Below are positions 7,464-18,691 of a stretch of DNA of 44,835 nucleotides, piece after piece. This DNA comes from Streptococcus saliviloxodontae (GTDB lineage: Bacteria > Bacillota > Bacilli > Lactobacillales > Streptococcaceae): NCBI RefSeq assembly GCF_016908655.1, contig NZ_JAFBEI010000020.1, forward strand, positions 1 to 44,835. The letters are read 5' to 3'. The notes below the pieces were generated by a model, which worked only from the letters and a program-made list of their open reading frames with translations, made no database searches and was not told the origin of the DNA. Position 1 is the first letter of the stretch. Every line of letters starts with the position of its first letter. A program made the translations under genes and the position numbers.

Positions 7464-8323
7464 TGGAAATGTGGTTTTCAGAGGTTCATACACCAGATGT
7501 GAAATTATCCATTCGAACCACTCGTCAGCTCTACTCAGGACGAAGTGATTTTCAAGATATTGCTGTCTTGGAGACACAAGGTTTTGGGAAAGTCTTGACC
7601 TTGAATGGCAAGATTTTATTTTCAGATGCTGATGACTTTGTTTACAACGAGATGGTTGTACATGTTCCCATGGCAGTCCACCCTAATCCTAAACGTGTCT
7701 TGATTTTAGGAGGGGGAGATGGGGGTGTCGCCCACACTTTGATTCAATATCCAGAAGTTGAACAGATTGATATCGTAGAGCCTGATGAGGTTTTGGTTGA
7801 TGTTTGTCGTCACTATTTCCCAGAGTATCTAGCTGGTTTGGATGATGAACGTGTGACGATTTACAATCAGGACGGTCTGCGTTTTTTACGCAGTATTGAA
7901 GAGGAATATGACCTCATTATCAATGATGCAACAGATCCATTTGGGCATACAGAAGGGCTCTTTACTAAAGAGTTTTATGGAAATGCCTATCGAGCGCTCA
8001 AAGAGGATGGCATCATGGTTTATCAGCACGGCAGTCCTTTCTTTGATGAGGATGAGTCAGCCTGTCGCAGTATGCACCGCAAGGCTTATCAGTCTTTTCC
8101 GATTAGTCGTGTCTATCAGGCGCATATTCCAACAGGAGCTTCTGGTTATCGATTGTTTGGCTTTGCGTCAAAAAAATACCATCCGATTGCCGATTTTAAT
8201 CCAGAACGCTGGAAGGAGCGCCAATTAGTAACGGAGTATTACACTGCTAATTTACATGTGGGAGCCTTTATGCTACCTAAGTATGTCGAAGTGATTTTAG
8301 AAGAGGAGGAAGACAAAAAATGA
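7463..8323 (+). CDS. speE: Spermidine synthase-like aminopropyltransferase
   Basis: This 286-residue protein has the SpeE layout: an N-terminal beta domain (MWFSEVHTPDVKLSIRTTRQ...), then a Rossmann methyltransferase-like fold. 'LILGGGDGGVAHTLIQYPEV' is the nucleotide-binding glycine motif, followed by the acidic 'IVEPDEVLVDVC'. 'INDATDPFGHTEGLF' contains the catalytic D-x-x-D-P region. The family transfers aminopropyl from decarboxylated SAM to putrescine. No SAM decarboxylase is present in the window, and the operon has a complete carboxyspermidine route, so its physiological role here is uncertain. It is translationally coupled to speA by TAATG and to the next gene by ATGA. Confidence 0.88.
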   Translation: MEMWFSEVHTPDVKLSIRTTRQLYSGRSDFQDIAVLETQGFGKVLTLNGKILFSDADDFVYNEMVVHVPMAVHPNPKRVLILGGGDGGVAHTLIQYPEVEQIDIVEPDEVLVDVCRHYFPEYLAGLDDERVTIYNQDGLRFLRSIEEEYDLIINDATDPFGHTEGLFTKEFYGNAYRALKEDGIMVYQHGSPFFDEDESACRSMHRKAYQSFPISRVYQAHIPTGASGYRLFGFASKKYHPIADFNPERWKERQLVTEYYTANLHVGAFMLPKYVEVILEEEEDKK

Positions 8324-9579
8324 GTCGTTTATTAGTTATTGGATGTGGGGGCGTTGCCCAAGTTGCTATTTCAAAAATTTGTCAAGATAGCGGGACTTTT
8401 AAAGAGGTAATGATTGCTAGTCGTACCAAGTCAAAATGTGATGACTTGAAAGCAAAGTTAGACGGAAAAACAGCGACTAAGATTGAAACAGCTACCCTTG
8501 ATGCAGACAAGGTTGAGGAAGTCATTGCCTTGATTGAGAGCTACAAACCAAAAGCAGTGCTCAATGTGGCTTTGCCTTATCAAGATTTGACCATCATGGA
8601 TGCTTGTTTGGCAACAGGAGTTGATTATATCGACACCGCTAACTATGAGGCTGAGGATACCGAAGACCCTGAATGGCGTTCAATTTATGAAAAACGTTGT
8701 CAGGAGTTGGGTTTTACAGCTTACTTTGATTACTCCTGGCAATGGGCTTATCAGGAAAAATTTAAGGAAGCAGGTCTGACTGCCCTTCTAGGTTCTGGTT
8801 TTGATCCAGGTGTAACCAGTGTCTTTTCAGCTTACGCTCTCAAACACTATTTTGACGAGATCCACTACATTGATATTTTAGACTGTAATGGTGGTGATCA
8901 TGGTTATCCTTTTGCTACTAACTTTAACCCTGAAATCAATCTACGTGAAGTGTCTGCTCCAGGTTCTTATTGGGAAGATGGCAAGTGGGTAGAAGTAGAA
9001 GCGATGTCTATCAAGCGCGAGTACGATTTCCCAGAAGTCGGTCAAAAGGATATGTACCTGCTTCACCACGAAGAAATTGAGTCTTTAGCAAAGCACATTC
9101 CAGGTGTGAAACGTATTCGTTTCTTCATGACCTTTGGGCAATCGTATCTGACTCATATGAAGTGTTTGGAAAATGTCGGTCTCTTGCGGACAGATACTAT
9201 CGCATTTAATGGTCAAGAAATTGTTCCGATTCAGTTCTTAAAAGCTCTTTTACCAGATCCAGCTTCTTTGGGGCCTCGTACCGTTGGTAAGACCAACATC
9301 GGCTGTATCTTTACAGGTGTGAAAGATGGTGTTGAAAAGACAATCTACATCTATAATGTTTGTGATCACCAAGACTGCTATGCAGAAGTAGGTTCACAAG
9401 CTATTTCTTACACGACAGGGGTCCCAGCTATGATTGGAACCAAGTTGGTCATGGATGGCACATGGAAAAAAGCAGGTGTCTTCAACTTAGAGGAATTGGA
9501 TCCAGATCCATTTATGGATGCTCTAAATCAATACGGTTTACCTTGGGTTGTGGTTGAAAATCCACAAGTGGTGAACTAA
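8320..9579 (+). CDS. Carboxyspermidine/carboxynorspermidine dehydrogenase (saccharopine dehydrogenase family)
   Basis: The 419-residue protein opens with the NAD(P) fold MSRLLVIGCGGVAQVAISKI and keeps saccharopine dehydrogenase-like segments ('LNVALPYQDLTIMDACLATGVDYIDTANYE', 'LLGSGFDPGVTSVFSAYALKH'). In bacteria the version linked to nspC condenses L-aspartate semialdehyde with a diamine and reduces the imine; with putrescine this gives carboxyspermidine. The partner decarboxylase is the next gene, which favours this role over lysine metabolism. Often annotated LYS9-like. It overlaps speE by four bases (ATGA) and nspC by one. Confidence 0.87.
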   Translation: MSRLLVIGCGGVAQVAISKICQDSGTFKEVMIASRTKSKCDDLKAKLDGKTATKIETATLDADKVEEVIALIESYKPKAVLNVALPYQDLTIMDACLATGVDYIDTANYEAEDTEDPEWRSIYEKRCQELGFTAYFDYSWQWAYQEKFKEAGLTALLGSGFDPGVTSVFSAYALKHYFDEIHYIDILDCNGGDHGYPFATNFNPEINLREVSAPGSYWEDGKWVEVEAMSIKREYDFPEVGQKDMYLLHHEEIESLAKHIPGVKRIRFFMTFGQSYLTHMKCLENVGLLRTDTIAFNGQEIVPIQFLKALLPDPASLGPRTVGKTNIGCIFTGVKDGVEKTIYIYNVCDHQDCYAEVGSQAISYTTGVPAMIGTKLVMDGTWKKAGVFNLEELDPDPFMDALNQYGLPWVVVENPQVVN

Positions 9580-10706
9580 TGAGATTAGAAGAAATTCCAA
9601 CACCTGCCTATGTCATTGACCAAGGCAAACTGCGACAAAATTTAGAGATCTTAGCAGGTGTTCAAAAAGCGGCTGGTTGCAAGGTGCTTCTAGCTCAAAA
9701 AGCCTATTCTCTTTACAAGACTTACCCTTTGATTAGTCAGTACTTGTCAGGCACTACAGCAAGTGGTCTTTATGAGGCAAGATTGGGACGTGAGGAGTTT
9801 GATGGAGAAGTTCACGTGTTTGCACCAGCTTTCAAAGACAGTGAGATTGATGCTGTTTTAGCAACCTGTGACCATATCGTTTTTAATTCGGAACGTCAGC
9901 TACGCCATCATGTCGACAAAAGCAGGGCAGCAGGAGTCAGTATCGGTCTGCGTATCAATCCTGAGTGCTCCACTCAAGGAGAACACGCCCTCTATGATCC
10001 TTGTGCCTACGGTTCACGCTTTGGGGTGACTGCTGAACAATTTAATCCAAATCTCTTGGATCTTATCGATGGTTTGCACTTTCACACCCTTTGTGAGCAA
10101 AATGCTGATGACCTTGTGACTACCTTGAAAGCGGTAGAAACTTCGTTTGGTCAGTATTTACACCAGATGAAGTGGCTAAATATGGGAGGGGGGCATCATA
10201 TTACCCGTGAGGATTATGACCTTGACCTACTTATCTCTGAAATCAAACGTATCAAAGCAACCTATCAGGTTGAGGTCTATATCGAACCTGGTGAAGCCGT
10301 CGCCTTAAACGCAGGCTATCTAGCAACCCAAGTTCTCGATATTGTGGAAAATGGGATTGAAACCCTAGTGCTTGATACTTCAGCAACTTGTCATATGCCT
10401 GATGTGCTTGAGATGCCTTATCGTCCTCCTCTTCGTCAGGGATTTGATGCAGGGGAAAAAGCCTTTACTTACCGTTTATCGTCGAATACTTGTCTAACAG
10501 GAGATGTTATTGGGGATTACTCTTTTGAGCAGCCAGTGCTTATCGGAGACAGGCTCTATTTTGAGGATATGGCAATCTATTCCTTTGTTAAGAATAATAC
10601 TTTCAATGGAATCGGGCTTCCTAGTCTTTATCTTATGGACGAGGCTGGGGATTGTCATCTAATCAAGGCTTTTGGTTACGAGGATTTCAAAGGGAGACTA
10701 TCATGA
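9579..10706 (+). CDS. nspC: Carboxynorspermidine/carboxyspermidine decarboxylase
   Basis: This is a 375-residue fold type III (alanine racemase-like) PLP decarboxylase. '[17 protein letters not shown]' carries the PLP lysine near residue 41. '[10 protein letters not shown]' and '[16 protein letters not shown]' are substrate and phosphate-binding segments, and 'YIEPGEAV' is the E-P-G-x PLP motif. '[17 protein letters not shown]' followed by 'LTGDVIGDY' is characteristic of NspC. It decarboxylates carboxyspermidine to spermidine (or the nor- form), the last step of the route started by the preceding dehydrogenase. It ends in a four-base overlap with aguA. Confidence 0.9.
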   Translation: MRLEEIPTPAYVIDQGKLRQNLEILAGVQKAAGCKVLLAQKAYSLYKTYPLISQYLSGTTASGLYEARLGREEFDGEVHVFAPAFKDSEIDAVLATCDHIVFNSERQLRHHVDKSRAAGVSIGLRINPECSTQGEHALYDPCAYGSRFGVTAEQFNPNLLDLIDGLHFHTLCEQNADDLVTTLKAVETSFGQYLHQMKWLNMGGGHHITREDYDLDLLISEIKRIKATYQVEVYIEPGEAVALNAGYLATQVLDIVENGIETLVLDTSATCHMPDVLEMPYRPPLRQGFDAGEKAFTYRLSSNTCLTGDVIGDYSFEQPVLIGDRLYFEDMAIYSFVKNNTFNGIGLPSLYLMDEAGDCHLIKAFGYEDFKGRLS

Positions 10707-11788
10707 TAAAAACGCCAAAAGAATTGGGGTTTCGTATGCCTGCAGAATGGGAGTCTCACGAAGCCTGTTTGATGGTATGGCCAACCAGACCAGGTTCCTG
10801 GCCCTTTGGTGCCAAGGCAGGACAAAAAGCCTTTGTGGAGGTTATTTCAGCGATTGCAAAAAGTGAAAGAGTCTACCTACTCGTCACTCACGAACACCAC
10901 GGGGAAGCGAAAGCTGCCTTAGGAGATTTGGTCACTTATCTAGCGATTCCAACTAACGATGCTTGGGCTCGAGATACAGGACCAACTGTTTTAGTTAATG
11001 ATCAAGGTAACCGTTTAGCAGTTGATTGGTCCTTTAATGCTTGGGGTGGTCAGGTAGATGGTCTTTATGCCGATTATGCAGATGACGATCGTGTGGCGAG
11101 TCGTTTTGCAGAAGTTTTGGATTTACCGGTCTATGATGCTCATCCGTTTGTATTAGAGGGTGGAGCCATTCATAGTGATGGCGAGGGGACTCTTTTAGTG
11201 ACTGAGTCTTGTTTACTCAGTGCAGGCCGCAATCCTCAGTTTAGCAAGGAAGAAATTGAACAAAGGCTTTTAGATTACCTAGGTGCGGACAAGGTTATTT
11301 GGTTGCCCTACGGCATTTACCAAGATGAAACCAACGAGCATGTGGACAATGTTGCAGCTTTTGTCAGACCAGGAGAGCTTGTCTTAGCTTGGACAGATAA
11401 CCCTAACGACCCGCAATACGTCATGTCATCCGCTAACCTTGCCTATCTGGAGAAAGAAAGAGATGCTAAGGGACGTCCTTTTAAGGTACACAAGCTCTTG
11501 GTTCCTCAAAAGATACAGTGTGTTGAGGAGGAGGATCTGCCTGGTTATGTCTATGAGGATGGTGAGGAAGAACGTTATGCTGGTGAGCGATTGGCAGCTA
11601 GTTATGTTAACTATTACCTTTCAAATGGAGCGGTGGTTGTTCCTCAATTTGATGATCCTCATGACAGCTTGGCAGTGGAGCTATTGAGTGAACTCTATCC
11701 TGAGCGTGAAGTAATTGGTATTTCAGCCAGAGATATTTTATTAGGTGGGGGTAATATTCACTGCATTACCCAGCAGATTCCGAGATAG
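10703..11788 (+). CDS. aguA: Agmatine deiminase
   Basis: The start is placed at ATG 10703, which overlaps the nspC stop (ATGA) and has GGGAGA upstream; this gives 361 residues, normal for the family. It is a guanidino-group modifying enzyme of the peptidyl-arginine deiminase-like fold. 'WPTRPGSWP' near the N-terminus, '[10 protein letters not shown]', '[15 protein letters not shown]' and the C-terminal '[13 protein letters not shown]' with the nucleophile cysteine are all present. It converts agmatine to N-carbamoylputrescine and ammonia. The order decarboxylase-deiminase-amidase in one operon supports biosynthesis of putrescine and not the catabolic agmatine deiminase system, whose carbamoyltransferase and kinase are absent. 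Confidence 0.93.
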   Translation: MIKTPKELGFRMPAEWESHEACLMVWPTRPGSWPFGAKAGQKAFVEVISAIAKSERVYLLVTHEHHGEAKAALGDLVTYLAIPTNDAWARDTGPTVLVNDQGNRLAVDWSFNAWGGQVDGLYADYADDDRVASRFAEVLDLPVYDAHPFVLEGGAIHSDGEGTLLVTESCLLSAGRNPQFSKEEIEQRLLDYLGADKVIWLPYGIYQDETNEHVDNVAAFVRPGELVLAWTDNPNDPQYVMSSANLAYLEKERDAKGRPFKVHKLLVPQKIQCVEEEDLPGYVYEDGEEERYAGERLAASYVNYYLSNGAVVVPQFDDPHDSLAVELLSELYPEREVIGISARDILLGGGNIHCITQQIPR

Positions 11789-11796
11789 GAGAACAG

Positions 11797-12672
11797 ATGA
11801 GAAATGTTACAGTAGCCGCTATCCAAATGCAGTGTGCTCAGGATGTGGAAACCAATTTACAAACCGCAGAACGTTTGGTCAGAGAAGGGGCTTTGAGAGG
11901 GGCTCAGCTTATCCTTTTGCCCGAGCTGTTTGAAAGACCTTACTTTTGTCAGGAACGCCAATACGATTATTATCAATATGCCCAGTCGGTAGAGGACAAT
12001 TTCGCGATTCAACATTTTAAACCAATAGCTGCTGAATTACAGGTTGTACTCCCTATTAGTTTTTATGAAAAGGATGGCAATGTACTTTACAATTCAGTAG
12101 CCGTTATTGATGCAGATGGTGAGATTCTAGGAGTTTATCGTAAGACCCATATTCCTGACGATCATTACTATCAGGAAAAGTTTTATTTTACACCGGGAAA
12201 TACAGGATTTAAAGTGTGGGAAACACGCTATGGTAAGATCGGTATCGGTATTTGTTGGGATCAATGGTTTCCTGAGACAGCACGCAGTCTAGCCCTAAAA
12301 GGGGCAGAAGTGATTCTTTATCCGACGGCCATTGGCTCTGAACCGATTTTAGATACGGATAGTTGTGGGCATTGGCAGCGAACCATGCAAGGGCATGCGG
12401 CTGCTAATATTATTCCTGTCATTGCAGCTAATCGCATCGGATTGGAAGAAGTGATGCCTTGTCTTGAAAATGGTAACCAAAGTTCTAGTTTACGTTTTTA
12501 TGGCTCTTCGTTTATGACGGATGAAACCGGCGAGATACAGGCCTTGGCAGGACGAGACCAGCAGGAAATTTTGTTGACTACCTATGATTTGGACAAGGGT
12601 GCCCGTGAACGTTTGGATTGGGGACTGTTTAGAGATCGTCGACCGGAGATGTATCAAGAACTCAGTCGATGA
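11797..12672 (+). CDS. aguB: N-carbamoylputrescine amidase
   Basis: This 291-residue nitrilase-superfamily (C-N hydrolase) enzyme carries a complete catalytic triad: Glu in 'LILLPELFERPYF', Lys in 'GVYRKTHIPDD' and Cys in 'KIGIGICWDQWFPE'. The segment 'HIPDDHYYQEKFYFTPGN' is typical of the AguB branch. It hydrolyses N-carbamoylputrescine to putrescine, CO2 and ammonia. It is the last gene of the operon, 8 bases after aguA, with GGAGAAC ahead of its ATG. No clear terminator follows before the next promoter at 12688. Confidence 0.93.
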   Translation: MRNVTVAAIQMQCAQDVETNLQTAERLVREGALRGAQLILLPELFERPYFCQERQYDYYQYAQSVEDNFAIQHFKPIAAELQVVLPISFYEKDGNVLYNSVAVIDADGEILGVYRKTHIPDDHYYQEKFYFTPGNTGFKVWETRYGKIGIGICWDQWFPETARSLALKGAEVILYPTAIGSEPILDTDSCGHWQRTMQGHAAANIIPVIAANRIGLEEVMPCLENGNQSSSLRFYGSSFMTDETGEIQALAGRDQQEILLTTYDLDKGARERLDWGLFRDRRPEMYQELSR

Positions 12673-12687
12673 TATCGTAGTAGAAAA

Positions 12688-12716
12688 TTGTATTTTTAAG
12701 CTCTTTTCGATATGAT
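12688..12716 (+). promoter_or_regulatory. Promoter of the thioredoxin-like gene
   Basis: TTGTAT (12688-12693), a 17-base spacer and TATGAT (12711-12716). The -10 overlaps an upstream in-frame ATG, so that ATG is not the start. Confidence 0.55.
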
Positions 12717-12747
12717 AGGGCTATCAAAAGCAAAGCGAGGATTTTTT

Positions 12748-13092
12748 ATGTCATCATTTGAACAAGCTGTGAGTCACTTTACAGCCATTACAGTAGCTGA
12801 AGCGCGTGAGCGTATTGCATCAGAAAGCAAATTCATTCTTTTTATTGGACGCCCATCTTGTCCGTATTGTCAACGTTTTGCACCAAAATTAGCAAATGTT
12901 GCTCAGGCTACAGGCGCAAAGATTGCCTATATTAACAGTGAAGATGCTAGTCAAATCGAAGATATTCAAGCATTCCGTAGCCGTTATGGCATTGCGACTG
13001 TACCAGGTCTCTTTGTTGCTGAAAATGGCTCAGCTAAAGTTGTCTGTGATTCATCCCTACCAGAAGAAGACATTACAGATTTTATCAGCTAA
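12748..13092 (+). CDS. Thioredoxin-family protein (bacteriocin transport accessory-like)
   Basis: The start is taken at ATG 12748 (MSSFEQAVSHF), because the longer frame would begin inside the promoter -10. The protein has 114 residues and a thioredoxin fold: beta strand 'ESKFILFIGRPSCPYCQRF' with the redox motif C-P-Y-C, then 'AKIAYINSEDA' and the cis-proline segment 'GIATVPGLFVAENG'. No signal peptide or membrane segment is visible, so it is probably cytoplasmic. Close relatives in streptococci are annotated as bacteriocin transport accessory proteins, but no bacteriocin locus is adjacent, so general disulfide handling is as likely. Confidence 0.78.
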   Translation: MSSFEQAVSHFTAITVAEARERIASESKFILFIGRPSCPYCQRFAPKLANVAQATGAKIAYINSEDASQIEDIQAFRSRYGIATVPGLFVAENGSAKVVCDSSLPEEDITDFIS

Positions 13093-13096
13093 GATG

Positions 13097-13127
13097 AAAC
13101 TCTAAGGTTAGCCCTCGGAGTTTTTTA
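13097..13127 (+). terminator. Terminator after thioredoxin-like gene
   Basis: AAACTCT and AGG pair with CCT and GGAGTTT across a TTAGC loop, with one A-C mismatch, followed by TTTTTT. Confidence 0.65.
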
Positions 13128-13167
13128 CGTCTCGAGACTGATTTTCCTATCAAGCAATGGTCTAACC

Positions 13168-13196
13168 TTGCGATATAATAGGCTTTCTGCTATAGT
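13168..13196 (+). promoter_or_regulatory. yajC promoter
   Basis: TTGCGA (13168-13173), 17 bases, TATAGT (13191-13196) with an extended -10 TGC. A second TATAAT lies inside the spacer and could serve an overlapping promoter. Confidence 0.5.
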
Positions 13197-13229
13197 AGAT
13201 GGTAACTTAATTTTTTGGAGGAAGAAATA

Positions 13230-13595
13230 ATGCCAACAATGCTCATTCTTATTATCTTTGTTGCTGGAATGATGTTTTTCACACAACGCAATCAAAAAAA
13301 AAAAGCTAATGAACGTCAAAATCAATTAAACTCACTTGCAAAGGGTGATGAAATTGTGACAATCGGTGGCTTGTATGGATTGATTGATGAAGTCGATGTG
13401 GATAACAAAAAAATGACTTTGGATGTTGATGGTGTCTTTTTGACATTTGAATTGTCAGCACTTAAACGTGTGGTTGCCAAAGCAACAGTTCAAACAGAAG
13501 TAGTTAGTGATGTAGCTTCTGAAACTAGCGATGTGACAGAAAAAATTATTGAGGAGTCTTCTGAAGTTGTTACTGACGAACAAACAGAAGGCTAA
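13230..13595 (+). CDS. yajC: Preprotein translocase accessory protein YajC
   Basis: The start is ATG 13230, chosen because GGAGGAAG ends 6 bases before it; an in-frame ATG at 13215 precedes that site. The 121-residue product has one N-terminal membrane helix (MLILIIFVAGMMFFT), the QRNQKKKANE basic stop-transfer and the YajC core 'LNSLAKGDEIVTIGGLYGLIDEVD'. The C-terminal third is an acidic Glu/Val/Ser-rich tail not shared with the E. coli protein. YajC joins SecDF next to SecYEG. It has its own promoter and terminator. Confidence 0.9.
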   Translation: MPTMLILIIFVAGMMFFTQRNQKKKANERQNQLNSLAKGDEIVTIGGLYGLIDEVDVDNKKMTLDVDGVFLTFELSALKRVVAKATVQTEVVSDVASETSDVTEKIIEESSEVVTDEQTEG

Positions 13596-13605
13596 GAAAA
13601 CTTTT

Positions 13606-13648
13606 AAAGAGGGTTGGGACAAAAGTCCTAGCCTCTTTTATTTTTTCA
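13606..13648 (+). terminator. Terminator after yajC (GGGACAAAAGTCC type)
   Basis: AAAGAGG and TTGGGAC pair with GTCCTAG and CCTCTTT around AAAA, followed by TATTTTTTC. It is one of the repeated GGGAC-loop terminators of this window. Confidence 0.8.
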
Positions 13649-13802
13649 GTTAACGATGACAAGACGGAGTTGGAAAAACTCTATCAGTTTTAAATGATAA
13701 CTTGCTGGCAAAATCAAATTCCTGTTTTTACTATCACACATTCTTTTTGATGGGCTTGTTTGAGATATGCGCATTAAATTATCAACCAAAAGCAACAATT
13801 TG

Positions 13803-13811
13803 TGGTAAAAT
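13803..13811 (+). promoter_or_regulatory. Extended -10 upstream of uppS operon
   Basis: TGGTAAAAT is an extended -10 located 31 bases before the uppS ATG. The -35 region is poor. It would drive uppS-cdsA-eep and perhaps proS, since no terminator is visible between those genes. Confidence 0.45.
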
Positions 13812-13841
13812 AGCAGTAGTACGCTTTTTAAAAGGATAGCT

Positions 13842-14597
13842 ATGTTTACATTTTTTAAATCACAAAAACAAAAAGAAGTTCACTTGGATCAAGTTCCAAA
13901 GCATATTGGAATTATTATGGATGGAAATGGTCGTTGGGCTAAAAAACGCATGCAGCCTCGTGTGATGGGGCATAAAGCCGGGATGGATGCTCTTCAGCGA
14001 GTGACGATTGAAGCTTCTAACCTTGGTGTCAAGGTATTAACCGTCTATGCTTTTTCGACGGAAAATTGGTCTCGTCCAGAAGATGAGGTTGCTTTTATCA
14101 TGAATCTACCTGTTGAGTTTTTTGATAAGTATGTTCCAGAATTGCATAAAAACAATGTGCGTGTGCAGATGATTGGAGATAGTTCTCGTCTGCCAAAGGA
14201 TACCATCGATGCTATGACGCGAGCGCTCGAAACGACAAAGCACAATTCAGGTTTGGTGCTGAACTTTGCTCTGAACTATGGTGGGCGAGCAGAGATTACT
14301 GAAGCCATGAAGGCTATAGCACAGGATGTTCTTGATGCTAAGATCAATCCAGGAGATATTACTGAAGACTTGATTTCGAATCATTTGATGACTAATCATC
14401 TTCCTTACCTCTATCGTGATCCAGACCTTGTTATTCGCACAAGTGGTGAACTACGTACCAGCAATTTCTTGCCTTGGCAGATTGCTTATAGCGAATTGTA
14501 CTTCACTGATAAAATGTGGCCTGATTTTGATGAATTGGCTTTGAAAGAAGCAATCGCAGAGTTTAATCAGCGTCATCGTCGTTTTGGTGGTGTTTAG
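13842..14597 (+). CDS. uppS: Undecaprenyl diphosphate synthase (cis-prenyltransferase)
   Basis: The 251-residue cytoplasmic enzyme condenses isopentenyl diphosphates onto farnesyl diphosphate to make the C55 carrier for peptidoglycan and teichoic acids. 'HIGIIMDGNGRWAKKR' carries the catalytic aspartate and diphosphate-binding residues. 'VKVLTVYAFSTENWSRP', 'LNFALNYGGRAEI' and 'DLVIRTSGELRTSNFLPWQIAYSELYF' are the other conserved regions. Length is normal. ATG 13842 has AAAGGATAG upstream. It is first in the uppS-cdsA-eep-proS block typical of streptococci. Confidence 0.96.
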   Translation: MFTFFKSQKQKEVHLDQVPKHIGIIMDGNGRWAKKRMQPRVMGHKAGMDALQRVTIEASNLGVKVLTVYAFSTENWSRPEDEVAFIMNLPVEFFDKYVPELHKNNVRVQMIGDSSRLPKDTIDAMTRALETTKHNSGLVLNFALNYGGRAEITEAMKAIAQDVLDAKINPGDITEDLISNHLMTNHLPYLYRDPDLVIRTSGELRTSNFLPWQIAYSELYFTDKMWPDFDELALKEAIAEFNQRHRRFGGV

Positions 14598-14605
14598 AAA
14601 GGGTT

Positions 14606-15403
14606 ATGATGAGAGAACGTGTTATTTGGGGAGCGATTGCCTTAGCAATTTTTATCCCCTTCTTATTGATTGGAGGGCTACCTTTCCAACTCTTGGTTGG
14701 TTTTTTGGCCATGGTTGCAGTATCTGAAATGCTACGTATGAAAGGGTTAGAATTCTTTTCTTTTGAAGGCGTTTTAGCCATGTTAAGTGCTTTTGTTCTA
14801 GTTATACCGGTTCAAAATTACTTTACCTTTTTACCTATTGACGGCAGTTTGACTAGCTTTGGGCTGTTGACTTTTCTTTTATTTGCAGGAACTGTGATTT
14901 CCAGTGATAGTTATTCCATTGAAGATGCAGCTTATCCTGTTTTAGCTAGCTTTTATGTTGGCTTTGGTTTCCAAAATTTGGTCAATGCTCGTATTGATGG
15001 CTTGGATAAAGTTTTGCTAGCACTCTTTGTAGTATGGGCGACAGATACGGGTGCTTACCTAATTGGACGTCAGTTTGGACGTCGTAAACTTTTGCCTGCG
15101 GTATCACCAAATAAAACCATTGAAGGAAGCTTAGGAGGAATCCTCTGTGCAGTAGTTGTTGCCTTTGTCTTTATGCTCATCGACAAGTCTGTCTATGCTC
15201 CTCACCATTTTCTAGTGATGCTTCTCCTTGTTATTTTATTTAGTGTTTTTGCTCAGTTTGGTGACTTGGTAGAGAGTGCTATTAAACGTCATTTTGGAGT
15301 GAAAGACTCAGGAAAAATCATTCCAGGACACGGTGGTATCTTGGATCGCTTCGACTCCATGATCTTTGTCTTTCCAATTATGCACTTCTTTGGTTTGTTC
15401 TAA
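14606..15403 (+). CDS. cdsA: Phosphatidate cytidylyltransferase
   Basis: This 265-residue integral membrane protein has about seven to eight hydrophobic segments and the C-terminal CDS signature 'SAIKRHFGVKDSGKIIPGHGGILDRFDS'-like region: S-x-x-K-R, then K-D, then GHGG and the D-R-x-D end (15274-15361). It makes CDP-diacylglycerol from phosphatidic acid and CTP for phospholipid synthesis. It starts 8 bases after uppS with GAAAGGG ahead of ATG 14606. An in-frame second ATG at 14609 is an equally possible start. Confidence 0.95.
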   Translation: MMRERVIWGAIALAIFIPFLLIGGLPFQLLVGFLAMVAVSEMLRMKGLEFFSFEGVLAMLSAFVLVIPVQNYFTFLPIDGSLTSFGLLTFLLFAGTVISSDSYSIEDAAYPVLASFYVGFGFQNLVNARIDGLDKVLLALFVVWATDTGAYLIGRQFGRRKLLPAVSPNKTIEGSLGGILCAVVVAFVFMLIDKSVYAPHHFLVMLLLVILFSVFAQFGDLVESAIKRHFGVKDSGKIIPGHGGILDRFDSMIFVFPIMHFFGLF

Positions 15404-15412
15404 GGAGTCTAT

Positions 15413-16678
15413 ATGTTAGGTATTTTGACTTTTATTATTATTTTTGGGATTTTAGTAGTTGTCCATGAATTTGGGCATTTCTATTTTGCCAAAAAATCAG
15501 GTATTTTAGTGCGTGAGTTTGCCATTGGTATGGGACCCAAGATTTTTGCTCATATCGGTGCTGACGGTACAGCTTATACCATTCGATTACTTCCTCTGGG
15601 TGGCTATGTTCGAATGGCTGGTTGGGGAGATGACGAGACTGAAATCAAGACAGGAAGTCCTGCTAGCTTGACTTTGAATAAAGAAGGTCTAGTGACTCGT
15701 ATCAATCTGTCTCAGAAACAAGTAGATGCGACTAGCCTTCCTATGAATGTGACAGCCTATGATTTGGAAGACAAGTTGACCATTACTGGTCTTGTCCTTG
15801 ATGAGACCAAGACTTATTCTGTTGACCACGATGCAACAATTGTCGAAGAAGACGGTACAGAGGTCCGTATAGCTCCCTTAGATGTTCAATATCAGAATGC
15901 TTCGGTTTGGGGAAGACTAATCACAAACTTTGCAGGACCGTTGAACAACTTTATTCTAGGGGTTGTCGTTTTTATCACTTTGATGTTTGTGCAAGGTGGG
16001 GCCCCTAATCCAGATAGTAATACCATTCGTGTTACAGATGGTGGAGCGATGCAACAAGCCGGTGTTGTCTCTGGTGATCGTCTGTTGGCTGTCTCAGGGG
16101 TAAAAGTGACCAACTGGGAAGATATTGTCACGGCAGTCGATAAAGCAACCAAGAATCTGACGACAAACGAAACCATCGATGTGACAATCAAATCATTCAA
16201 GAACAATGAGACCAAGACGGTCCAAGTATCACCGAAAAAATCACAAGGACGTTTTGTGATTGGTGTAGAAACTGGTTTGAAAACAGGTTTTTGGGATAAA
16301 ATTCAAGGAGGTCTCCAATACTCTTGGAGTGGTGCCTTACTTATCTTAACAGCGTTGAAAAATCTGATTGCAAGCTTCTCTCTTGATAAGCTAGGTGGTC
16401 CTGTTGCCATGTACCAAATGTCAAGTCAAGCAGCGGCACAAGGTTTGCCAACAGTGCTCAGGTTAATGGCGATGCTATCTATCAATCTAGGGATTTTTAA
16501 CCTCATTCCGATTCCAGCCTTGGATGGTGGTAAGATTGTGATTAATATCATCGAAGCGATTCGTCGCAAACCACTTAAGCAAGAAACAGAAACTTATATT
16601 ACAATGGCAGGTGTTCTCGTGATGGTAGTCTTAATGATTGCGGTCACTTGGAACGATATCATGCGTGCCTTTTTCTAA
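15413..16678 (+). CDS. eep: Site-2 intramembrane metalloprotease RseP/Eep
   Basis: The 421-residue membrane protease has the zinc motif HEFGH at residues 18-22 in the first helix ('[16 protein letters not shown]'). A central '[19 protein letters not shown]' helix follows, then a PDZ domain ('[20 protein letters not shown]...'), and the third zinc ligand lies in '[14 protein letters not shown]' near residue 365. In Gram-positive cocci Eep trims lipoprotein signal peptides, including peptide pheromone precursors, and cleaves anti-sigma factors. It starts 9 bases after cdsA; AAGGAG precedes ATG 15413. Confidence 0.94.
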   Translation: MLGILTFIIIFGILVVVHEFGHFYFAKKSGILVREFAIGMGPKIFAHIGADGTAYTIRLLPLGGYVRMAGWGDDETEIKTGSPASLTLNKEGLVTRINLSQKQVDATSLPMNVTAYDLEDKLTITGLVLDETKTYSVDHDATIVEEDGTEVRIAPLDVQYQNASVWGRLITNFAGPLNNFILGVVVFITLMFVQGGAPNPDSNTIRVTDGGAMQQAGVVSGDRLLAVSGVKVTNWEDIVTAVDKATKNLTTNETIDVTIKSFKNNETKTVQVSPKKSQGRFVIGVETGLKTGFWDKIQGGLQYSWSGALLILTALKNLIASFSLDKLGGPVAMYQMSSQAAAQGLPTVLRLMAMLSINLGIFNLIPIPALDGGKIVINIIEAIRRKPLKQETETYITMAGVLVMVVLMIAVTWNDIMRAFF

Positions 16679-16706
16679 AGAAAACTAGAAAGGAAAAAGA
16701 GTCTAA

Positions 16707-18584
<1,878 letters not shown>

Positions 18585-18609
18585 TAATTGGTAGATTTCA
18601 AAGTCTAAC

Positions 18610-18643
18610 AAAAGACCAGCTGGGATTCCAGCTGGTCTTTTAG
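18610..18643 (+). terminator. Terminator after proS
   Basis: AAAAGACCAGCTGG pairs perfectly with CCAGCTGGTCTTTT around a 4-base loop, followed by a short T run. Confidence 0.85.
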
Positions 18644-18654
18644 TACACTGAATA

Positions 18655-18678
18655 TAAAAAAGCACTCCAAGGAGTGCA
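18655..18678 (-). terminator. Terminator downstream of tRNA-Cys
   Basis: On the minus strand GCACTCC-TT-GGAGTGC is followed by TTTTTT. It lies 14 bases beyond the mature tRNA 3' end, so it ends the leftward tRNA transcript, facing the proS terminator. Confidence 0.75.
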
Positions 18679-18691
18679 GGGTGTCTTATCA

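Noticed and set aside
13649..13800. Possible gene between yajC and uppS
   Set aside because: No frame with a start, a ribosome site and reasonable length exists; the stretch is AT-rich and featureless apart from the terminator and the uppS -10.
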